From Opitutia bacterium (GTDB lineage: Bacteria; Verrucomicrobiota; Verrucomicrobiia; Opitutales; Opitutaceae), in the NCBI GenBank assembly GCA_016217595.1, contig JACRHS010000012.1, positions 1 through 46,905 of the forward strand: a stretch of DNA of 46,905 nt. The letters are read 5' to 3'. Under the pieces are notes generated by a model. The model saw only the letters and a program-made list of their open reading frames with translations, searched no databases and was not told where the DNA came from. The position numbers and the translations under genes are program-made. Shown here piece by piece: positions 36,634 through 43,665 of the stretch (the first letter of the stretch is position 1; the number at the start of each line of letters is the position of its first letter).

Positions 36634-37431
36634 ATGAAGAATCTCGAACGGCACCGCGCGGACTTGAAAGCCCTAATCGCAACGGCGGATGAAATGCGCA
36701 TCGACCTTCTCCTTCAGCAAGACGCTATCTCCAAAGATAAGCCTGCCGAGTATGAAGCTCTGAAGAAGCTATACAGCGGGAAGTTCGAAAAGAACTACCA
36801 GAAGTGGTATTCGGAAAGTTGCGCGCTACTCGCCCAGCTCCTTCCAGACCGGTTGGATGAGTTCACTGGCTACTACCTAGCCAACCCGAAGCGAAGAGAA
36901 GTTACTCTGCTCAATTTCACACTCCAAGACTGGCTGCTCGGCATTCGTGCCAGCGAGAATTGGAGAACCGGGAAGAAGTTCTTCGAAGACCTTCCAATCG
37001 CATCCTCGAAATTCACCTCACAGAAAGGGATCTTGGAGTCCGCCGAACGCCGTTTCGAAAGCTCGCTGTTCGACATTCAGCAGCTCTTGAGAGCCGATCT
37101 TTTCGATTCAGAGTTAGAAGCCGCGAAGGAACTTCTTAAGCACAAATTTCTGCGCGGTTCCGGCGCCATCGCAGGCGTTGTTTTGGAGAAGCACCTAAGC
37201 GCGGTGTGTAGTGCGCACCAAATAGTCCTCAAGAAAACCCACCCGACTATCTCCACCTTCAATGATGCACTTAAAGATGCGGCGGTGATAGACATTCCTA
37301 CCTGGCGTTTCATTCAGCACCTCGGTGACTTGAGAAATCTATGTGATCACGGAAAGGCAAAAGAGCCTAGTGAAGCAGAAATCGCAGACCTTATCGATGG
37401 CACGGCCAAGATTACCAAAACCGTCGCATGA
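36634..37431 (+). CDS. HEPN-like hypothetical protein
   Basis: 265 residues, mostly helical and charged, with no signal peptide or membrane segment. The C-terminal part reads WRFIQHLGDLRNLCDHGK, where Arg234-Asn235 and His239 fit the R-x4-6-H motif of HEPN nucleases and related nucleotide-binding HEPN proteins. It is followed by PSEAEIADLIDGTAKI, resembling the end of small HEPN/DUF4145-like domains. The N-terminal 160 residues are unlike anything I recognise. The gene begins just after a candidate cassette site and is not followed by a partner antitoxin. Base composition is less GC-rich than the core genes. Role in defence or RNA cleavage is a hypothesis. Confidence 0.55.
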   Translation: MKNLERHRADLKALIATADEMRIDLLLQQDAISKDKPAEYEALKKLYSGKFEKNYQKWYSESCALLAQLLPDRLDEFTGYYLANPKRREVTLLNFTLQDWLLGIRASENWRTGKKFFEDLPIASSKFTSQKGILESAERRFESSLFDIQQLLRADLFDSELEAAKELLKHKFLRGSGAIAGVVLEKHLSAVCSAHQIVLKKTHPTISTFNDALKDAAVIDIPTWRFIQHLGDLRNLCDHGKAKEPSEAEIADLIDGTAKITKTVA

Positions 37432-37503
37432 GCGGAAAAGGGCTAACCAGTAGGAATGAGAAGGCGTGGGCCGTGTCGCGCGTAGGGGCGAGATGCGGTC
37501 GGC
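37432..37503 (+). other. Short gap after the HEPN-like gene
   Basis: This 72-bp stretch holds GGCTAAC at 37441-37447, which is near the core-site pattern seen at the two candidate cassette sites but has no pairing arm, and then runs into the dispersed repeat. Nothing else is visible. Confidence 0.3.
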
Positions 37504-37645
37504 TCCGCCTTATGAACACCACCGCCAGTCAATATACAATTGGAATAGATCTCGGGGAGAACTCATGACGTTCGGCGCGCGTTGGGGACAACGCGCGCCA
37601 CCATCCCATCGCTCGATTGGCTTTTGGAGCGCCACCCATGCTCCC
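37504..37645 (+). repeat. Dispersed repeat, long copy with perfect TTGGGG-loop hairpin
   Basis: This is the most complete copy of the dispersed repeat: a block matching 463-526, then GACGTTCGGCGCGCGTTGGG and the rest of a block matching 148-222. The hairpin at 37578-37599 is perfect (CGCGCGTT and AACGCGCG around GGGGAC). A second 57-bp leader copy (37641-37697) starts inside the end of this repeat. Confidence 0.75.
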
Positions 37646-37697
37646 GGGGATCAGCACCATTTTCTCCTTCGCTCTGCATTACGCAGCTATAGTGTCT
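37641..37697 (+). repeat. 57-bp leader repeat, copy 2
   Basis: Copy of the block at 35917-35973, with the same ACGCAGCTATAGTGTCT end, placed 10 bp before the start codon of the small membrane-protein gene at 37708. The overlap with the end of the dispersed repeat suggests the two elements travel as one unit. Confidence 0.65.
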
Positions 37698-37707
37698 CGG
37701 CAAAGCC

Positions 37708-37968
37708 ATGCGCCTCAGATTCATTTCCGCCCCCGCGATCATCCTTGGTGCGATCTTGCTGGCATCGTTCGTCCTCGAGATCTACGGACCAGTTTCGGTG
37801 TCGTCTACTCCGACGACGGACGTTCTGATTTCTGTCGAGTCGACCGTTCCGCATGCTTTCACGGGTATCGCTGGTGCACTGTTGCTCATTTCTGGGTTGG
37901 CGATCGAAGCAAGAGTTCGTCGCTGGGATTCGCAGGACATTGCCGATGACAAAAATAAAAATGCCTAA
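37708..37968 (+). CDS. Small hypothetical membrane protein
   Basis: 86 residues with two hydrophobic segments: about 7-25 (ISAPAIILGAILLASFVLEI) and about 52-66 (AGALLLISGLAIEAR), separated by a polar Ser/Thr/Val loop. The C-terminus is charged (DIADDKNKNA). I recognise no family. The stop codon lies inside the sequence GCCTAAC, the left end of a long imperfect hairpin. It is preceded by the 57-bp leader repeat, so it may be a gene carried with a mobile unit. No ribosome-binding site consensus is evident. Confidence 0.55.
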   Translation: MRLRFISAPAIILGAILLASFVLEIYGPVSVSSTPTTDVLISVESTVPHAFTGIAGALLLISGLAIEARVRRWDSQDIADDKNKNA

Positions 37969-38017
37969 CCCGGAGCGTTGTAGTCACGCGAAGCCGTGAC
38001 TGCGACGCTTGTTGAAC
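37963..38017 (+). other. Candidate attC-like cassette recombination site 2
   Basis: Fifteen-bp imperfect stem (37974-37988 with 37995-38009, two G-T pairs) around a 6-base loop, bounded by GCCTAAC (RYYYAAC) and GTTGAAC (GTTRRRY). The left core is followed by CCGGAGCG, as at site 1. The left spacer is five bases as in attC sites, but the right spacer is only one to two, and the two core sequences pair poorly. The call is tentative. Confidence 0.35.
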
Positions 38018-38049
38018 AATCCCAAGGATAACCCGGCTGTGCCGCTTCT

Positions 38050-38077
38050 CTTGGTGCGCGCTGCAGGGCGCACCAAG
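38050..38077. repeat. Ten-bp perfect hairpin
   Basis: CTTGGTGCGC and its complement GCGCACCAAG around an 8-base loop, directly abutting the trxA terminator. It has no T-run of its own. It may be an extracistronic repeat or a transcript-end structure for the decayed region to the left. Confidence 0.55.
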
Positions 38078-38106
38078 AAAAAGCCCGCGGAGGAAAGGCC
38101 GCGGGC
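38074..38106 (-). terminator. Intrinsic terminator of trxA
   Basis: GCCCGCGG (38083-38090) pairs with CCGCGGGC (38099-38106), followed on the minus strand by CTTTTTCTTGG. It lies 30 bp after the trxA stop codon and closely resembles the terminator at 35505-35537. Confidence 0.88.
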
Positions 38107-38136
38107 AAAGGCGAAAATGCGAAGGCGGTCGCGAGC

Positions 38137-38463
38137 TCAGATGACTTTTGCGAGCTTATCCTTGAGCGCGGCCTTCGAGGTCATGCCGACGATTTGCTCC
38201 ACCAGCTGACCCTGCTTGAAGAGCAGCATCGTGGGGATCGCGCGGATGCCGTACTCGGCGGCGATCGTCGGGTAATCCTCGGTGTTGACCTTCGCGATGC
38301 GCAGCTTGCCGGCGAGTTCCGTCGCCACTTCCTCGAGGATCGGGGCGAGGCTTTTGCAGGGGCCGCACCACGGGGCCCAGAAGTCGACCAATACCGGCGT
38401 GCTGGCGCTGGCGATGGTGTTTTTGAATGTATCGTCGGAGAGATTGATGATGTTGGCAGACAT
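38137..38463 (-). CDS. trxA: Thioredoxin
   Basis: 108 residues, the standard size, with the redox motif WCGPC at 32-36 preceded by VLVDFWAP and the cis-proline region RAIPTMLLFKQG. It is a cytoplasmic general disulfide reductase, reduced by thioredoxin reductase, which is not in this window. The gene has its own intrinsic terminator 30 bp downstream. The gene upstream (81-aa hypothetical) ends 43 bp away on the same strand. Confidence 0.97.
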   Translation of the reverse strand: MSANIINLSDDTFKNTIASASTPVLVDFWAPWCGPCKSLAPILEEVATELAGKLRIAKVNTEDYPTIAAEYGIRAIPTMLLFKQGQLVEQIVGMTSKAALKDKLAKVI

Positions 38464-38506
38464 GGAGGGAAGGTTAACGGATTCGGTTCGCTGCGCAACT
38501 CGGGGC

Positions 38507-38752
38507 TCAGCGCGGGGTGGATTTGTGCATGATTTCGGCGAGCTCCTTCGGCTCGACGCTTTCGAGCTGTTTGTCGCGGCGTTTGAGCTCCTCGAAAGTC
38601 TTCACCACCGTCTCGGTCATGCGCGTATGCGTCTCCTCGGAGCCGCCGACCAGCAGGAATTTTTCGCCCGTGGTGATGCGTTTGTGGCCGTCCTCATTGT
38701 CGAGACCGACCCCCAGCAGTCCGGCGCGTGGCTTGCGTTTCTTTTTTGTCAC
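38507..38752 (-). CDS. Small conserved hypothetical protein next to scpA
   Basis: 81 residues, basic at the N-terminus (MTKKKRKPRAGLLGVGLDNE) and helical and charged towards the end (KTFEELKRRDKQLESVEPKE). There is no signal peptide or membrane segment. The start overlaps the scpA stop by four bases (ATGA), so the two are cotranscribed and probably translationally coupled. The GEKFLLVGGSEETHTRMTET stretch, with an early Gly-Gly and the ETHxRMTE sequence, is distinctive, but I do not know its function. It may act with the condensin genes or simply ride in their operon. Confidence 0.7.
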   Translation of the reverse strand: MTKKKRKPRAGLLGVGLDNEDGHKRITTGEKFLLVGGSEETHTRMTETVVKTFEELKRRDKQLESVEPKELAEIMHKSTPR

Positions 38753-39528
38753 GCGGGTAACGTGTTGGGGTCCGGGGTGGTTTCAAGCGCGATTTCTTCC
38801 ACGACGGAGATGACGATGTCGCCGTACACTTCCTCCTGCCGCAGCGTGAGTTTCTTCAACCGGGTGAGCTCGAGCACCGCCAGAAAAGTGGCGACGAGCA
38901 TGCGCAGCGTGATCTGGCCGGGAAAGAGCTGGGAGAACACGAACTGCTTCTCCTGCCGGGTGCGCTCCAGGATCCACTCCATCTGATCCGACACCGTGAC
39001 CTGCTCGTCCTTGATTTCGCCGACCACGAGTTTCTCGGCGAGGCGGCGCAGCACGATGTTGAACGTGTTCCAGATTTCGATGCGGTCGACGTTCTGGAGC
39101 GGGCGCTCGTCGAGGCTGACCGTGAGCGACTCCACGTAGCGGTCCATGCGGTCCTGGCGGAGGCGGATGAGTTCGTCGAGCTTGGCGGCGGCCTCCTTGA
39201 ACTTCTTGTACTGGATGAGCTGGTGCACCAGTTCCCAGCGCGGATCGACCTCCTCCTTGTCGGCGTCGGGATCGATCGCGGCCTGGCCTTTGGGGAGCAA
39301 CATGCGGCTTTTGATCTCCATGAGCGTCGCCGCCATCACGAAGAAGTCGCCCGCCACCTCCAGGTCGAGCTGCTGCATCGCGTGCAACGCATCGATGTAC
39401 TGCCGCGTGACCGATTCGATGGGGATGTCGTAAATATCCAGCTCGTTTTTGCGGATCAAAAACAGCAGCAGGTCGAGCGGGCCTTCAAAGACCTGCAGCT
39501 TGATGCGATATTCGGTGTCGGGAACCAC
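38749..39528 (-). CDS. scpA: Segregation and condensation protein A
   Basis: 259 residues. The start codon is GTG at 39528. The N-terminal ScpA signature is EGPLDLLLFLIRKNELDIYDIPI, followed by YIDALHAMQQLDLEVAGDFF, VMAATLMEIKSRMLLP and a charged linker, and a C-terminal winged-helix portion (about 185-250, with FLAVLELTRLKKLTLRQEE). ScpA is the kleisin that bridges the SMC dimer in chromosome condensation. scpB is not in the window. It is separated by 72 bp from the rRNA methyltransferase gene upstream and overlaps the 81-aa gene downstream. Confidence 0.94.
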   Translation of the reverse strand: MVPDTEYRIKLQVFEGPLDLLLFLIRKNELDIYDIPIESVTRQYIDALHAMQQLDLEVAGDFFVMAATLMEIKSRMLLPKGQAAIDPDADKEEVDPRWELVHQLIQYKKFKEAAAKLDELIRLRQDRMDRYVESLTVSLDERPLQNVDRIEIWNTFNIVLRRLAEKLVVGEIKDEQVTVSDQMEWILERTRQEKQFVFSQLFPGQITLRMLVATFLAVLELTRLKKLTLRQEEVYGDIVISVVEEIALETTPDPNTLPA

Positions 39529-39600
39529 GGTGGCGCGATGGTTGGCGGCAGACCGGGCGCGGCAATGAAAAAACCGCGGGCGCGCCGGAGTCGGTGGCGG

Positions 39601-40761
39601 TCAGTCAGTTCGCCGGAGCGACGCGACGAAAAACCCGTCGGTATCGTGTGCCGCCGGCCACACCGTGAGTCCGCCGGATGCGGCGGCGAAACCGAAATCG
39701 CGGGCGGGCCGCATGGGAGAAAACTCGGGGTGCGCGGCGAGAAACGCGGCGAGCACGGCGGTGTTTTCGCTCCGGCAGAGCGAACAGGTGGCGTAGACCA
39801 GCCGGCCACCGGGGCGCACGCTCGCGGCGTACCGGGCCAGAATCGCCGCCTGTTGCGCGGCGGCCTGGGCGACGCTCGCCAGCGTCGTGGTCCATTTCAA
39901 ATGCGGCGCGCGTCGCCAGGTGCCGGAGCCGCTGCACGGCGCGTCCACCAACACGCCGTCGTACAGGCCGGCGGGGCGGGGCACGACCCGGACGTTGCGC
40001 AGGCACGCCCGTTGGGCGCGTTGGGCGAGTTCGGCGAGCGCGGCGGGGCGGATGTCATGGGCCTCGACGCTGCCGCCGGGCCCGAGGAGGCGGGCGAGTT
40101 GCAGGGTCTTGCCGCCCGCGCCAGCGCAGGCGTCGAACCAGCGCTCGCCAGCGGCGATGCCGACGGTTTCGAGCAGCAGCTGCGAACCGAGATCCTGCAC
40201 CTCGATCAAACCGTGGTTGAACGCGTCGGTCTTCGTCACGTCGGCTTCGGTGTTGAGCCGGATCGCGGACGGGAGCACGTCGCTGCGTTGCCACGACCAG
40301 CCGAATTCATCGAACTCTGCCAGAACCGGAGCGGGCGTGTCGGTTTGGAGGCGCAGCCACAGCGGGGCGCGGCGGAGCAGCGCGTCGAGTTGCGGCGGTG
40401 CGAAGGCTTCCGGGCATTCCGTGCGCAACCACTCAGGCAGCAGCGCCTCGCGCGGCAGCCCTTCGAGCAGTTTCGCGTCGGCAAACGCGGTCCGGAAGGC
40501 GCGCGTGGCCGGGGTCTCGGCGGCCAGCGCGGCGACCATCGCCACGAGTTGCTCCTCGGGCTGCTGCTCCACCCAGGGCAGAAAGCGCAAGGTGGTGTAG
40601 AGCAGTTCGCGGTAGAGCCGGCGGTCGCGCGAGCCGATGCCGCGGCGCTGGCCCAATGCGGCCTGGAGTCGCGCGGGGAAATTCGCATCGCGCCGCAACT
40701 GCGGCCGCAGTTGGTCCAGCAGTTGCAGGAACGTGTGCCGCTGGCTGCTGGCGACGCTCAT
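39601..40761 (-). CDS. RsmB/NOP-family RNA cytosine methyltransferase
   Basis: 386 residues. An N-terminal NusB-like helical part (about 1-140) is followed by the SAM-dependent methyltransferase domain. The SAM motif is DACAGAGGKT (210-219), the catalytic motif is DAPCSGSG with Cys276, and the second conserved cysteine is Cys326 in YATCSLCRSEN. The arrangement fits RsmB, which makes m5C967 in 16S rRNA, but related enzymes use other sites, so the target is left open. It precedes scpA on the same strand and follows the LptD-like gene by 14 bp. Confidence 0.88.
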   Translation of the reverse strand: MSVASSQRHTFLQLLDQLRPQLRRDANFPARLQAALGQRRGIGSRDRRLYRELLYTTLRFLPWVEQQPEEQLVAMVAALAAETPATRAFRTAFADAKLLEGLPREALLPEWLRTECPEAFAPPQLDALLRRAPLWLRLQTDTPAPVLAEFDEFGWSWQRSDVLPSAIRLNTEADVTKTDAFNHGLIEVQDLGSQLLLETVGIAAGERWFDACAGAGGKTLQLARLLGPGGSVEAHDIRPAALAELAQRAQRACLRNVRVVPRPAGLYDGVLVDAPCSGSGTWRRAPHLKWTTTLASVAQAAAQQAAILARYAASVRPGGRLVYATCSLCRSENTAVLAAFLAAHPEFSPMRPARDFGFAAASGGLTVWPAAHDTDGFFVASLRRTD

Positions 40762-40775
40762 GGCGGCGGCGCGGG

Positions 40776-42869
40776 CTAGAAGCCGTGGGCCTGCACCTCG
40801 ACGTGGAAGCCGAAGCTGCTCTCGCGCCGCGGGCCGGAGTAGAGCGTGACGGAGTAACGCACGAACCAGGTGTTATCGAGGTTCTGCCAGACGCCGAATT
40901 CGCGCTCGTTGAACCGGTGCCGGCGCGAGTCGAAACGCAGCCGTGTGTAGGCTTCGTAGACTTCGTTGATGCGCCGGCGGTAATCGAGGCCGTACTCGTT
41001 GATATCGCCGGCGAGGTAGTGCGTGGCGAGTTGCAGCGACCAGGCGTCGCCGTCGTGCAAGGTCAGTCCGGTGTTGAGCTCGCGCAGGTGCAGATTCTGC
41101 GGGGCGACGCTCTGGTAGAGATCGAAACGCACCCAGTGGGCCGGCATCAGGCCGAGTTGCAGATGCGTCTCGGAGACGTCGCGCTCGCCGGGTTGACGGG
41201 CGAAGCGAAAATCGTTGGCGACATTCAGCACCGCGAGGTCGCGCGAACCGTAGACGGGGTCGCGGGTTTGCAGGGTGTTGTCGAAGCCGACGCGCAGGGT
41301 GTTGGTGGCGTGGAGATCGTCGAGGTTGCGGGTGTCGCCGAGGCCCAGCGGCGGCAGATAGGAGGAGAACGTGCGCCGGTCGATGACGGGAATGTAACGG
41401 CGGCCGCGCCCGGCTTCCGGGATGTAGCGGTAGGAGAGCCGCGGCGTGAGCAGGTGCCGCAGGCCGTCGATTTTCCACGTTTCGTTTTTGTAATCGAAAC
41501 TCGCGCTGGTCCGCAGCTGGGCGTCGGCGCCGACTTCGCCGAGCCAGCGCGTGTAATCGTCGCGACCGGAGCCGGGATTGGTGCGCGCGTAGTGGGTCAT
41601 GCGGCCGCCCACGACCGGATTGAGGCTCAGCCACTCGCGCGGCGAGATGGGGCGGGTTAGCGCGTAGTAGGCGTCGACGCGATCGCTGCGGAGCGTCGGC
41701 CGGCTGCCGATGAACACATCGTCGCGCAACACGGCGGCGCTGGCCTGGAAGCGTTCATAAAAACCGCCGGGCAGCGCGAGCGGCAGCAGATCGTAACGCA
41801 ACTCCGGCAGGCGTTCCTGCACGGCGTGGTAGTGGTTGGGCTGAAAACGGGTGAAGAGCGAAACGTGGTAGTTGTCGCCGGTGTAGACCGACTCGACGTA
41901 GCTATCGGGCGTCTGCACCGGGAAGAAACTCGCGGGCTTGAAATCGCGCAGGATTTCGGAGTCGCGCCAGTAGTTGAACGTACCGTCGAGGGTCAGGTGG
42001 GCGTTGATCCGCTGACGGTGATCCCAGGCAAAATAGCTGCGCTCCTCTGGCACGGCGCGGTGCAAGACGTCGGTCTTTTTATCGCCGTGATCGTTGATGT
42101 AGCCGGAGCGAAAACGCCCCCAAATCTCCTGCTCGGCGCCATCGCGCCACGCGTAGTCACCGGCGGGTCCGGCCATCACGCCGCGCGCCGAGTAGACGCC
42201 GAGATCGGCGCCCAGATTGACGCTGGACGAGACGGGCAGCCGCATGCCGACCTCGACGAACGCGCCCAACGACCCGCGGTAGCCGCCGAAGAGCGAGAAG
42301 TACGAACGCAGCGGCTCTTTCAGGTGGTGGTCAAAATGGGGCAACGCAAACGGCCGGATCGGGCCGATGCCGAGATGGGCGCGCTCGGCTTGCAGGCGCT
42401 CGCCGAACTTGTAGGTGAGCGTGTCGGCGACGAGCGTCGGCGCCCACGGGCCGGGTTCGCGCAACGACGCCGTGGCGTGGTGCACGACCAGCTGGGTGCG
42501 GTTGCCCTCGGCCGACGCGCCGCGCAGGTAAATCGGATATTCGCCGAGGCGGAGATTTTCGGCGAAATAAGTGCCGTCGGCCAGCCGGTAGGTGACCTTG
42601 TCGGCGAGCAGGCGGCGGCCGCCGGCGGTGAGCACCGCCTGCCGGAGCGCGGTGACGATGCGGGTGCCTTGGTGCCAGCGGATTTCCTCGGCGGTGAGCT
42701 CGATCTCGCCGTAGATCGCGCGGGCGTGGCCGCGGAAAATCGCCTCGCGGGTGCGGTCGTCGTACTCGGACTGATCGGCGGAAAGTTCGGGTTGCAGGGC
42801 GTCCTGCGCGCCCAGACGGACGTGCAGGGTGCTCGCGAACAGCAGCAGGAGGACGAGAAAACGACGCAT
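40776..42869 (-). CDS. LptD-like outer-membrane LPS-assembly protein
   Basis: 697 residues from the ATG at 42869; an in-frame ATG at 43070 is rejected because the added stretch precedes the signal peptide and is compositionally unlike coding sequence. The signal peptide ends ASTLHVRLGAQ. The N-terminal periplasmic domain resembles the OstA/LptA fold (SADQSEYDDRTREAIFRGHA, IYGEIELTAEEIRWHQGTR), and the rest is a beta-barrel ending VEVQAHGF, a typical aromatic C-terminus. Such proteins insert lipopolysaccharide into the outer leaflet. The usual disulfide-linking cysteines of E. coli LptD are not visible. Divergent from a GNAT gene. Confidence 0.75.
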   Translation of the reverse strand: MRRFLVLLLLFASTLHVRLGAQDALQPELSADQSEYDDRTREAIFRGHARAIYGEIELTAEEIRWHQGTRIVTALRQAVLTAGGRRLLADKVTYRLADGTYFAENLRLGEYPIYLRGASAEGNRTQLVVHHATASLREPGPWAPTLVADTLTYKFGERLQAERAHLGIGPIRPFALPHFDHHLKEPLRSYFSLFGGYRGSLGAFVEVGMRLPVSSSVNLGADLGVYSARGVMAGPAGDYAWRDGAEQEIWGRFRSGYINDHGDKKTDVLHRAVPEERSYFAWDHRQRINAHLTLDGTFNYWRDSEILRDFKPASFFPVQTPDSYVESVYTGDNYHVSLFTRFQPNHYHAVQERLPELRYDLLPLALPGGFYERFQASAAVLRDDVFIGSRPTLRSDRVDAYYALTRPISPREWLSLNPVVGGRMTHYARTNPGSGRDDYTRWLGEVGADAQLRTSASFDYKNETWKIDGLRHLLTPRLSYRYIPEAGRGRRYIPVIDRRTFSSYLPPLGLGDTRNLDDLHATNTLRVGFDNTLQTRDPVYGSRDLAVLNVANDFRFARQPGERDVSETHLQLGLMPAHWVRFDLYQSVAPQNLHLRELNTGLTLHDGDAWSLQLATHYLAGDINEYGLDYRRRINEVYEAYTRLRFDSRRHRFNEREFGVWQNLDNTWFVRYSVTLYSGPRRESSFGFHVEVQAHGF

Positions 42870-43014
42870 CACGCGGCGCAGCAAAGTGCCCGCCCCGCCC
42901 GCAAGCAAGCCCCGAGGCGGCGAGGGGCGTCCGCCCCAGTCCGGGCGCGAAGGCGATTTTGCCCTTGCGCTGACGGCGGGGTGCTTTCGCGTGGAGGAAG
43001 CCAGCCCTCCACCG
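42870..43014. promoter_or_regulatory. Divergent gap, LptD-like and GNAT genes
   Basis: 145 bp of very GC-rich sequence between the two starts, with repeated CCCGCC and GAGGGGCG stretches but no recognisable -10 or -35 element. Promoters for both genes must lie within it or overlap the gene starts. Confidence 0.3.
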
Positions 43015-43530
43015 ATGCCCAGTTCGTTTTCCCTCGAAGATCTGCCGCTTGGAAAGGTGTTCGTTGCCACGCGTCCGAGCGTGCCGACCGATGCGCCTTT
43101 TCTCCTGCGCGTCTACGCCGGCACGCGCGAGGCGGAATTGGCGCGGCTGCCCTGGAGCGTGGCGGAGAAACAGAGGTTTTTGCGCATGCAGTTCGAGGCG
43201 CAGGACCACGCTTATCGCGAGAAATTCCCGGAGCTGTCCCGCCTGATCCTGTTGGCCGACGGACGTGCCGCGGGGCGGCTGTACCTGCAAGAAGCGGCTG
43301 GGGCGTGGCGCGTGGTGGACATCTCCCTGTTGGCCGAGTGGCGACGTCGTGGCATCGGCGCGGCGGTGCTGCGCGAAGTGCAGCGCCAGGCCGCGGCGGC
43401 GGGGGCTGGCGTGACCTTGAGCGTGGAGATGCAAAACCCGGCTCGGCGGCTCTACGCGCGGCTTGGTTTCCGCGAGACCGGCGTGAGCGATGGCGTGTAC
43501 CTGGCGATGGAGTGGCAGCCGGGGAAGTGA
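43015..43530 (+). CDS. GNAT-family N-acetyltransferase
   Basis: 171 residues from the ATG at 43015; the upstream open frame is not coding. The acetyl-CoA-binding loop is seen in SLLAEWRRRGIGAAVLREVQ, with the R/Q-x-x-G-x-G/A pattern RRRGIGAA. The final substrate-side strand is RLYARLGFRETGVSDGVYLAMEW, as in ribosomal-protein or metabolite acetyltransferases. The N-terminal third (RPSVPTDAPFLLRVYAGTREAELARLPW, with more after it) is typical of a group of GNATs that often have Gln-rich substrates. The acceptor is unknown. Divergent from the LptD-like gene. Confidence 0.88.
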   Translation: MPSSFSLEDLPLGKVFVATRPSVPTDAPFLLRVYAGTREAELARLPWSVAEKQRFLRMQFEAQDHAYREKFPELSRLILLADGRAAGRLYLQEAAGAWRVVDISLLAEWRRRGIGAAVLREVQRQAAAAGAGVTLSVEMQNPARRLYARLGFRETGVSDGVYLAMEWQPGK

Positions 43531-43552
43531 GAACCCGATTTTTTTTGATTTT

Positions 43553-43622
43553 ACAGGAGGTCGCAGAGGACGCGGAGAAGGAGCGGCGGAGTTTGGGCTC
43601 TGCGCTCTCTGCGGCCTCCTGT
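43553..43622. repeat. Interrupted inverted repeat
   Basis: ACAGGAGGTCGCAGAGG at 43553-43569 pairs with the sequence ending in CTCCTGT at 43622, leaving a 36-base middle of GCGGAG and CTCTGCG type. Repeats of the CGCAGAGGACGCGGAG kind are common in related genomes to my knowledge. The T-run lies before, not after, the left arm on the plus strand, so this is unlikely to be a terminator in either direction. Confidence 0.6.
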
Positions 43623-43665
43623 GAATGCCTTCTTTATCTGCGTAATTGGCCGAGTTGGCTTTGGA

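Noticed and set aside
43553..43622. Rho-independent terminator after the GNAT gene
   Set aside because: The T-rich stretch is upstream of the left arm on the plus strand, and on the minus strand the hairpin is followed by an A-rich stretch, so neither direction gives a stem followed by a U-run.
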